From: Fragilariopsis cylindrus CCMP1102
Taxonomy: Eukaryota; Bacillariophyta; Bacillariophyceae; Bacillariales; Bacillariaceae
Assembly: GCA_900095095.1 (NCBI GenBank)
Contig: FMBT01000320.1
Span: 62,001-126,000, forward strand
Direction: 5' to 3'
DNA length: 64,000 nucleotides
The position numbers and the translations under genes were made by a program. The notes beneath the pieces were generated by a model. It was not told the DNA's origin. It saw only the letters and a list, made by a program, of their open reading frames with translations, and did not search any database. Of this stretch, positions 1 to 8,166 are shown piece after piece (position 1 is the stretch's first letter; every line of letters starts with the position of its first letter).

Positions 1-3000
1 TTAGGAATTGGATGAGTGCTGCCTGAGTGTCCTCTATTGCTGTTGTTGCCTTGATGCTTAGTTCATTGAGTGCGTGTAACTGTGTGCTATCGACTGATCT
101 TCCATCATATAGGAATTTGCCACATACTTTCTGGATGTGGTTCTTTTGTAATAGGGTGAGTTCCGGCGTTGTATCTTCTGTAGTATATTGTACTTTCTTT
201 CCATATTCAGGTTGTACATATTTCGTTGGTCCATAGTGATGTTTTGATGGTGTTGGGTGCTGAAATTGTTGTAGTGCTCTTTTAACATACCCTTTCATAG
301 ATAGTTTTACTTCTCTTTTCTCGTAGTTCCATTCAAGATCAATTCCTATATATTTGGATCCAGTCCAGTCTATTTTGAGTGGATATTTTTCTTTGATTGC
401 TGCGAATAAGTGATCAATGTCGTTTTTGTTGGTGTATTTGACTCCAAAGTCGTCCACTACTAGTGTGAAGCTGATTGGTCTTGTTTTATGTTTCCATAAT
501 CCTGGTGTTCGTTTGGTTGGATGATATCCATACTGTGCCAGGTGTTCTTGGAGGTCTTCATTAGCGATACGACCACTCTGTGCTAATCCATACATGGCTC
601 CTGTGATTTCTACATAGGCATATCCGTCTGCTTCCACGTATTGCATTACATTGTATTCTTCTATGATTTCTGTTGGAATAAGGCTTAGGTGAATTCTCAT
701 GTATTCAGATGATTTGAGTTTTGAATTTGTGTAGAAGTTTCCTATATCCGCTGCTGCATACTGCGCATTCTTGGTTGATATGGTACTGTTGAGGTGTATC
801 TTGATTGTTTCCAGTCCAGCTGTTTCTGTGCTTGTTTTGCCATCATACTGTAGTCGGTCTCCTCCTACTGTTAGTCTTGTTCGGTTGATATCATCTTTCT
901 GTAGTCGTACATCACAACAGAATCTTGCGTATGTTACCTTCTTTCCTATTGGTACTTGCTTTCTTCTGATGAAGTGGAATGTGTCTGATCCTTTGACTCG
1001 TTGTGTACCATCTGCTTTCTTTCCTACTCCTTTTAGAAGTTTGCCAAATTCATTTGCTGCTGATTTTTGCCATGATTCCCGTGTTTGTTTGTCTGAGTGG
1101 TTGACTAGTTGTTTGTAGTCTATCATTTTGCCTGTTGCTTCATCATATACTGTCATTGCAAAGTGTCCTGGTAGTTTTCCTCCTGCTGCTGATGGATTGT
1201 TCTTGTTTTGTCGTACGATGTTGGCCCTTTGTAGTCTTGTTGATAGTCTGGTCATTCGTCTTGTTAGATCTTTGTCTGTATCAATGCATCGAAACTGGTT
1301 GAGTGTTCTACTGCTAACTTGTTCGTTATCTCCACTTTCATACTCAATGAAATATAATCTTTCATTTTCATTGTAGTGGGTGACTTCTCCTCGTTGGATG
1401 GTGTTGTTGTAGCTCTTCATAATCTTGGTTCCTATCTCATCTTCGGTAATTGTTGGTAATGCCACCCTTGTAGCTACTCGGTTCGTACCTTGGTTCGGAA
1501 AGTTTTGTTGTTGGTTTTCCACTGGATCACCTACTCGGTTCGGATCTTGGTTTGCGAAGAATTGTTGTTGGTTTTCCACTGGATTACCCACCACCCTTGT
1601 AGCTGCCCATGCCGGCACCCTTGTAGATTCATTATTCTGTTGTCTAGGAGTGAAGATTTCCCTTAACTTGTCGATGGCGTCATTAGTTGTTGTTCCTTGA
1701 TCAAGGAATGGCGTGGGTGGATGTGGTTTTTGGAGTATTGCTACTAAATCTTCCGTTACACTCGCTAGTCTATCTTCTGATGATGTCTTTGGCATTTGTA
1801 CATGTTCAGGGAAGAATTCAATTGTATCTGTTGTTCTTTCTCCTCTTGTTGCTGGTATGTATACTCTATAATTCCGATAGTGATGTTTGGCTGGTCCAAT
1901 GAAGTAACCTTTTACTCCATGATCCGCCCATGTTTTTCTATCTTGTGGTCTTTCGTGTGCTACGATGAGGCATCCCGGGGGTGCTAGTGGTGTCTTGTTG
2001 AAGTCAAAATTTCCCCATAACTCGTTGTATGCTGATTTTAGTGGGTTGATTCTTGACGGCCGTAACATGTTTAGTGTTAGTACTGCTACTTGTAGTAACC
2101 GATCCCATTGGCTTTTTGGAAATGATGGATCGCATCCATATAGTGTTGATACAAAATGGTTTTTGACTGTCTGTATTGCCCTTTCTGCAGGTATGGTTCG
2201 ATGGTTGCCTCTTGGTGCTATTTGGTATTTCAATCCTCTTGATTCTATCTCTGCAATGAGTTCCTTCGAAAATTCGTTGTCTATACGATGCAGTACTGGG
2301 TTGATTCCTGCCTTTTTCAGCGTGTCATGCATTTCGATGAACCCTGCTAGTAGGTGTTCTTTGTTTCTTGACTTGATTGCCACTGCAAGTATTGCTCCTG
2401 AATCACTATCTTCCATTACCATGATATATCGGTTTCCTCTTGACGATGTGTTTGGAAAAGCTCCTGTTTGATCACTTGAGGTCATTCCTTTCAGGTCTGC
2501 AAAGTTTACTGCTGTTATCTGTACAATGTGCTCCCGATTCTTTATTTCTCTTGGTGGTAGGTAGTCTGGATCATCTTCTTCATCTTCCATGATGTCTTCC
2601 GTTGTTACTTTGTCTGTTGGACGTAGGTTCTTTCTGACTTTGTGTAGATGCCCCATAGTTGTCTGGATTGATTTTGGTAGGTGTTTTCTGATGCCATTGG
2701 ATGTTAGTCCTGGAAATGATGTTAACCAATTTTTGTCAATTGCTTTGATTAGTGTTGTGACAACTGGAGCTCCTAATGTCGCATGGTGCCAGGCTTGTAG
2801 CTGTGATGCTGATTTTTGTTGGTAGGCACTGTTGGCTGTGTGCTTTAGTTGGATTACAAATGGTCTCTTGATCGGCTTCACCGTATTGTTGTTGTTGCTT
2901 TCTAGTGGCATCAACCATAAGTTTGTTTCAGCGTCTCTTGGTCCTTCAATTATTATTTTGTTTTCTTTGATTACCTGTACATTTTTCTTTTTGAATACTA

Positions 3001-3433
3001 CTGTGCAGTCGGCATCACATAGTACTGGTACTGATATTAATGATCGGTCCATTTCATTGAATCCATGTGCTTTCTGCGCCTCCATCGGTAGTTCTGGTGC
3101 TAGCTGTAGCTGCCTGGTTGTTACAGAGTTCATCGTGTTTGTGTTGGCTACTCCGACGTTGATTTCTTCGTGATGTAGTGGTTCTCCTAGGTACTTGTGT
3201 TTGTTCGCTAGGAACATGCTGGTTGCTGCTGAATCCGGATGACCCTGTGGTGTTGTGACTAATAGTGCTTTGAGGTTGTTTGTGAGGGTTGACAAACGCG
3301 TTGAACTACTATTGCTTGTTACTGCTGCTGCATATGATATATGCTTGTTGGTACGCGAAGATGATGTGTAATTGTTTAAATCAGTACTATTTATTTTATT
3401 TTGACTTATCTTACTATTCACCTTCCCACCTTG
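1..3433 (-). CDS. Copia-type Pol polyprotein, partial (protease, integrase, reverse transcriptase)
   Basis: Pol cleaves the polyprotein, reverse-transcribes the RNA and integrates the cDNA. The minus-strand frame is open from just after the Gag stop to the window edge, so the C-terminus is missing. In order: a protease-like site HPDSAATS near 3240-3220; a GAG-pre-integrase stretch with AWHHATLG near 2800; an integrase core with a D in HRIDNEF near 2285 and a downstream E in PAERAI near 2190; a linker with a duplicated PVENQQQ segment near 1500-1600; and a reverse transcriptase with the catalytic VVDDFGVKY at about 464-438. The frame is the same as that of gag, separated by a single TGA, so Pol would be made by stop read-through or the stop is a mutation. 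No independent start Met is obvious before the protease. The family assignment is firm; activity is not shown. Confidence 0.85.
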
Positions 3434-4732
3434 TCAAGTGGCAAAGTGGCAGTTGGTAGTGACACCTCCCATCTTGTTAGCGAGTGTGGCTGCTTCATTG
3501 TGGCAGTCCTTTCGGTTGGTGCAAGTTCCTGGGGTGTGTGTTGGTTTGATATCATACCCACACGATGGGCAGTAGTTAGTGGAATCTGGGTATCTGCGTT
3601 TCGATCTTTCACCATTTCCTAGATCATTTCGGATATACTCAGTGCCAAACTTGTTCTTTTTCTTCTTAGCTGCCCCTGTATTGTTTTCACCTTGGTTGTT
3701 GTTTTGAGTGAATTGTGCGAACATCTGCATCATTTCTTCTTTGGTAACAGTGCTTGTTGCACTACTGCCACCGGCGCTGCCATTGCTGCTGCCTGTGCTG
3801 ATTGACGCTGGGATCCGTCCGGGGACCTGGTTGGTTGCACTATTTGCTAGTTGTTGTTGTTCGATCCTTGCCTCTAGTTCTTGAATCTTCTGTGTTTGTA
3901 GAACCAGTACTTCTGATGCTTGTCTTTGGGCGTTTTCATCTTCCTTGGTTTGTGCTAGTACTGCATTCGCTAGTTCCACTCGTTTCATGATGGCTGGATC
4001 AGTCTTATTCATCTGGATTTCTTTGCTGAAGTGCTTTCTCATCTCCTCCCATGTGGTTAATGTTCCTCTGTTCCATTCTCTGCATGCATCTTTCAAGTCA
4101 ATATTCTTTTCAAATGTGGCATATGCATTTCTCATTACTTCAGCATCCGTTACTGTTTCTCTTAGTCCAGTTAGTAGCTCTCTTGCTTCATTGATTGCTT
4201 TGTAGTAGTGTTGGACGATTCGATCTGGATCATAGTCGACTTTGAGTAGCTCTCTTGCATGTAGGATTTCGCGATCCTTGTCGACGGTTAGGATGAAATT
4301 TGTCCACATGTGTTGATATACTTCATGTGGTGATACTCCCAGTAATAATCCATCAGTTTCTAGTTCGATAAATAAATCCTCATCAAAGCATGCTTGGATT
4401 GCTTTGTTCGTGTTGCGCTTGTGTTCCTCGTATTCTTCATAGAGTTTGAGGGCTTGCTTGTGTGCTGCATTGAGTATGTTGGTGTCTCCGATGTATGGTC
4501 CTGGGTCGACTGGCACTGGTACTTGTGCTGTGATTCCCTTTTTTAATATCCATTGTGCTTGAGTGCACATTATCCATGACCATCCATGATCTCTTGCTTC
4601 AGCGATGTTGCATTTATAGCTGGTTTGAACCTTTGCCATCTGTTTTTGGAACGTTATTAACTGTCCTGTTGTTGGTATTCCAACTACTCGGTCGACGCCT
4701 GAGTAGTCATATTCAATTTCGACTTTTGTCAT
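3434..4732 (-). CDS. Copia-type Gag protein
   Basis: This 432-residue protein would form the virus-like particle core that packages the element's RNA. The middle (about residues 60-250) looks like the helical Gag segment. A coiled coil with QIQELEARIEQQQ-like heptads lies near 280-310, followed by a G/S-rich linker and a lysine run (AAKKKKNKFG). The C-terminus has a Cys/His cluster starting CPSCGYD with H, C and C-H further on, ending in ATLANKMGG, a combination typical of diatom Copia Gag proteins. The ATG at 4732 follows the LTR by 68 bases. The stop is TGA, and the next codons continue in the same frame into Pol. No other ORF of this size competes here. Confidence 0.85.
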   Translation of the reverse strand: MTKVEIEYDYSGVDRVVGIPTTGQLITFQKQMAKVQTSYKCNIAEARDHGWSWIMCTQAQWILKKGITAQVPVPVDPGPYIGDTNILNAAHKQALKLYEEYEEHKRNTNKAIQACFDEDLFIELETDGLLLGVSPHEVYQHMWTNFILTVDKDREILHARELLKVDYDPDRIVQHYYKAINEARELLTGLRETVTDAEVMRNAYATFEKNIDLKDACREWNRGTLTTWEEMRKHFSKEIQMNKTDPAIMKRVELANAVLAQTKEDENAQRQASEVLVLQTQKIQELEARIEQQQLANSATNQVPGRIPASISTGSSNGSAGGSSATSTVTKEEMMQMFAQFTQNNNQGENNTGAAKKKKNKFGTEYIRNDLGNGERSKRRYPDSTNYCPSCGYDIKPTHTPGTCTNRKDCHNEAATLANKMGGVTTNCHFAT

Positions 4733-4800
4733 GGTATTGCTGTTGCCTTTGACTATTTCGTAGGTCTAGTTTCGTGTCCTGCGACAATATTGTTTAGAAC

Positions 4801-5036
4801 TGTTGAGATTCTAGTTTAGATAAGAGATTAGTTGAGTTGTTAAGGTTGTTCTAAACGATTTATGAGTTCTATCTTAGGCTGTTAGGCTGTCCTTGAGACG
4901 CTGTGTTGCTTGTGTTAGTGGCGATAGGCACTTGTCGTTTGAATTGGTGTTTGACTGGCTTGTGTTACTGTTTGAATTGGTGCGCGATAGTAACGGTATT
5001 TGAGGTCTGTCCGTCGTGCGTGTTAAGATTTCAACA
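4801..5036 (-). repeat. 5' LTR of the Copia-type element
   Basis: On the minus strand the segment starts TGTTGAAATC and ends AATCTCAACA, giving the expected TG...CA ends with an imperfect terminal inverted repeat (TGTTGA-AT against TGTTGA-GAT). The left limit on the plus strand falls exactly where LINE ORF2 loses its sense and acquires a short foreign tail with a stop. The bases after 5036 on the plus strand, GGACC, would be one copy of a 5-bp target duplication; the other copy is out of the window. The primer-binding site should lie at 4800 downward; I could not match it to a tRNA. Confidence 0.72.
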
Positions 5037-8000
5037 GGACCCAAGCGCAACGAGGGGACATAGCGGAGCACGCTAATTTTCTTACCAGCGACATAGATTT
5101 CTTCATGAGTGTTTTGTGCTGTTGTTTTTGGTGTTTGCCTATTCCTTGTTTTGTTCCAAGGAAACTGTATGTCTGGTATGCTGAAATTGGTTTAAGGATG
5201 ACGTCTTTCTTATTTAGTCGGTCTTGGATAACGATATTGATGGTTGGATCTGCGGGTGCAACGACTGGGCCTCCGTTCTGTGCGAACGTGTAATTGATTA
5301 CTTGAGTGAAGCATTTGTCGAGATTTAGTGCTCCTCCCGTCGCTCGTAGTAGGTCGTTCCATAGCTGTGCGTCGTGTTGAGTCCGTTTGATGACGTCGGC
5401 GACACTCTCGCCTTCTCTTCCATTGTTGGTAATATTGTTGTCGTCAACGTAACCCAGCATGTGGAGCATGACTTTTAGAGTGTTCCACGGGTCCGTATAG
5501 ACGCATCCGAAACCGAACTTGTCATGTGCATCGAAAGTCTTTGAAGCGATCTTACTCCATCCTGATCCTGATGCGCCGCTGCCTTGGCCTGATCCGAATG
5601 CCGGAGATTCCTTGGAGTGCTGGTATGTTTTCTTTGATATGCCAATCCCTGTTTTTATTGCGTACTTTGCCACCATTAGTAGTTTTCCCAATATTGTTGT
5701 GAGTTTTTGTGGCATTCCGTATGAGCGGAGGCATAGTGTTAGTATGTGGACTAAGATTCTGTCGAAACATGCCTTAGCGTCGTTGTTGAAGCGAACCAAA
5801 ATAGCTCTCATTATCATCGATAATTCTGTTTGTGTTACGTCGACGAATACTGGGTCAATTGCTCTCTTGTTTGGTCGGCAGCCATAAACTCCTTTATTTA
5901 TTAGATAATTGTCTTCGCAGTGTTGGTCTAGCTCTCTGAAAAATATCCCAAGTAGTAAGTTGAGATCGCACTCATATAAATGTATTATCCTCAGTCGGTG
6001 TATTCTTGGTATGCCTACATCCTTTCCTATCATGCATGTTAGTATGTATATCCATCTATCATAAACATGTTCGTTATCGTAAGCTGTTTGTAGCATCAGT
6101 GCATGGAGATCGATGATATCGGTTCGCATGCCTTCCAATTTGTCTCTTTCCTCATCATTTTTTGCTTTTAGTGGACGGAACAGCGCATGGAAGTGTCCTA
6201 GATGTCGTCCCGAAGGGGATGTACTTGTTCTTTCTTTCCATATTTTGTATTTGTTCATCATTTTCTCTGCTGTAATGGTAATGGTAATCTCAGGTGAGTG
6301 TCGTTTCATAGAGGCGAGAAGATATCGTGACCATTCGTCGTTGGTGATGTCTGTAGGGTCGCTTTTGCCATCCAGTAATTGTTCTGATATTTCTGTATTC
6401 GCTCCCCATCCTATCTTCTCTATCACATCATTAGTTGCTAGTGGTGTTGTTTCTGCCTGCCGGAAATGTCGGATGTTTTTACTCAAAATGATTCTTTCAA
6501 TTGTTGGTCCGTCGGTCACTGGTGTGTATTCCAACTCAAGACCTTCTTTTGGTAATGGTACTAGTAATGACTTGATGCTCCCTGGGCAGTTCATTTTGGA
6601 CGGAAGTTCAGACATCATTTGTTTGGTATCTCTTGCACGTTGGAATATTTGTGCGGCACGCTTTGCTCCCATTTCTGGGTTCATTGCTACAAAGGCTGCT
6701 ACTTGTTCTTCGTCTACTGTTGTTTGTTGCGTTCTCTGTTCTTTTATCAATTTTCTGCATTTGAGTTGCGCAGTTCGTAGTGCTTTGGATACTACTTCGG
6801 TTTCCATTGATAAAATTATTCGTTTAAGTAATAGTCTTTGTTTTTGTTCAATTTGTTTGTCGCAATCGATGTTGTTTTTCAGGCTTGATAGTTGTATTCG
6901 TAGTATGTTGGCTGTAGTCATCACCTCGTTGACTTCTTCATTCCATGGCAGTCTGTGGTGGGAACGACACTTGTTCTCTGCTTCTAACATTCCTTTGGTG
7001 ATTCGTCTGTCAAGTTTCTCCAAGTCCTTCTGAGTATAGTAATTTGTTTGGACTTTTGCTAGTCTGAATATGTCGTTGGTTGTTAAATATTTGTGTAATT
7101 GTTTGACATAGTTTGTGATGTTTCCTGGGTGTGTGCCTCTGATTGCACGTGATGATGCTGAGAATATTGACGGAAGTTGTCTGTCTAGGAAGCCTGCTAA
7201 CGCAAAGTCAACAAAATATCCTCGGTGGTCGGATACTATCCGTGCATGGAAAGCTTCATATCCGCTCCTCAGTATGTGATCAACCATCCTTGGTGTGACA
7301 AAAACGTAGTCTAGTCTTTCGTGCCCTCTTGTGTATGTGGTGATATCTATTTCTCCGTGTTGATGTCTGTGTGCGTCAGTGAGATTGCCTGCCGCTAGGA
7401 CTTTCACCATTGCGTCCAAATCATTTCCGACTAGTTCATTGAAATCGCCTGTAAGAATAATATCTTTGTCCTCTCTTCTAGCCCTTTTCACCAAGTCAAC
7501 GAGGTCCGTAATGAAGATCTTTTTGGGATCTGGCTCTCTGATGTTTTTCAGTTTGTATAGTGCTATTTGTTGATTGAACAATGTGTCGTCTCCGACTTTT
7601 GCGTTAACAAACTGAGAAACATTGTACGCTGTAATTACCATTATTTCTCTGTTATCTCTTCCTAGCATCGAGACGCCACACCACCTTCCGTATGGGTCAG
7701 TTATTGTTTCGCGGACTCTTCCTACGAGTGATCCTGTGACGCCAACTAAGTTTCCCCCTGGTTTTGTGAATGTTAGAACTGGTGCGGCGGATGATGAGTG
7801 AACTATTTTGCAGTCTTCACTACCGCTCCTCCACATCTTTTGTTTGGATAGCCGAAGTGCTCTTCTTGCTGTTGCGTTCGATTCGTCTCCGTGTGTTTCA
7901 TTGAATGTGAAAATGTCTGCTCCTACTTGTTTCATTTCTAGGAATGCCGTGTCCAAACCAATGCCTTCTCTATCATATATACCATTTACATTCTGACAAT

Positions 8001-8166
8001 AGAGTCGGACGTACGGGGTATCGTTGTCGACTGCTACCTCGTCACATATGTGTCCATGTGGCAGATTTTCTGTTTTCATTTTAAGTTTATTTTGCGTTCG
8101 TTGTTGTTTCTTGTGGCTTTTGTTATAATCTGTTGTTTCTATGTCTATTGAACCGTCTGCATGCAT
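5023..8166 (-). CDS. LINE ORF2: endonuclease-reverse transcriptase, truncated by LTR insertion
   Basis: ORF2p nicks target DNA and primes reverse transcription on the nick. Residues about 45-310 form an exonuclease-endonuclease-phosphatase domain: LYCQNVNGI at the start, FNETHGD with the catalytic Glu, TGDFNELVG, and SDHRGYFVDF at the end. The reverse transcriptase covers about residues 600-1000, with SGRHLGHFHAL, the first catalytic Asp in NDAKACFDRI, a glycine/serine-rich GSGQGSGASG in place of the usual QG-x-P-L-S-P box, and GYVDDNN. The last four residues before the stop at 5023 come from the Copia LTR, so the true C-terminus is lost. The frame is open upstream of the ATG to about 8337 and overlaps the end of ORF1. 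Confidence 0.86.
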   Translation of the reverse strand: MHADGSIDIETTDYNKSHKKQQRTQNKLKMKTENLPHGHICDEVAVDNDTPYVRLYCQNVNGIYDREGIGLDTAFLEMKQVGADIFTFNETHGDESNATARRALRLSKQKMWRSGSEDCKIVHSSSAAPVLTFTKPGGNLVGVTGSLVGRVRETITDPYGRWCGVSMLGRDNREIMVITAYNVSQFVNAKVGDDTLFNQQIALYKLKNIREPDPKKIFITDLVDLVKRARREDKDIILTGDFNELVGNDLDAMVKVLAAGNLTDAHRHQHGEIDITTYTRGHERLDYVFVTPRMVDHILRSGYEAFHARIVSDHRGYFVDFALAGFLDRQLPSIFSASSRAIRGTHPGNITNYVKQLHKYLTTNDIFRLAKVQTNYYTQKDLEKLDRRITKGMLEAENKCRSHHRLPWNEEVNEVMTTANILRIQLSSLKNNIDCDKQIEQKQRLLLKRIILSMETEVVSKALRTAQLKCRKLIKEQRTQQTTVDEEQVAAFVAMNPEMGAKRAAQIFQRARDTKQMMSELPSKMNCPGSIKSLLVPLPKEGLELEYTPVTDGPTIERIILSKNIRHFRQAETTPLATNDVIEKIGWGANTEISEQLLDGKSDPTDITNDEWSRYLLASMKRHSPEITITITAEKMMNKYKIWKERTSTSPSGRHLGHFHALFRPLKAKNDEERDKLEGMRTDIIDLHALMLQTAYDNEHVYDRWIYILTCMIGKDVGIPRIHRLRIIHLYECDLNLLLGIFFRELDQHCEDNYLINKGVYGCRPNKRAIDPVFVDVTQTELSMIMRAILVRFNNDAKACFDRILVHILTLCLRSYGMPQKLTTILGKLLMVAKYAIKTGIGISKKTYQHSKESPAFGSGQGSGASGSGWSKIASKTFDAHDKFGFGCVYTDPWNTLKVMLHMLGYVDDNNITNNGREGESVADVIKRTQHDAQLWNDLLRATGGALNLDKCFTQVINYTFAQNGGPVVAPADPTINIVIQDRLNKKDVILKPISAYQTYSFLGTKQGIGKHQKQQHKTLMKKSMSLVRKLACSAMSPRCAWVLLKS

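Larger units (their letters stand above)
1..5036 (-). mobile_element. Copia-type LTR retrotransposon, 5' part
   Basis: Read on the minus strand the order is LTR (5036-4801), short leader (4800-4733), gag (4732-3434) and pol (3433 to beyond base 1). The order inside pol is protease, GAG-pre-integrase segment, integrase, reverse transcriptase, which is the Copia arrangement. The 3' end of pol, RNase H and the 3' LTR lie left of the window. The element sits inside ORF2 of a LINE-like element, so it is the younger insertion. The coding frames are open apart from one TGA between gag and pol. I call it Copia from domain order and the RT motif; the exact diatom clade is not determined. Confidence 0.88.

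Noticed and set aside
27-2825. Many plus-strand open frames of 60-170 codons in 1-3.2 kb
   Set aside because: They lie antisense to the continuous minus-strand Pol frame, which carries protease, integrase and RT motifs, and have no motif of their own.
6113-7033. 306-codon plus-strand frame
   Set aside because: Antisense to LINE ORF2; the minus strand carries the endonuclease and RT motifs.
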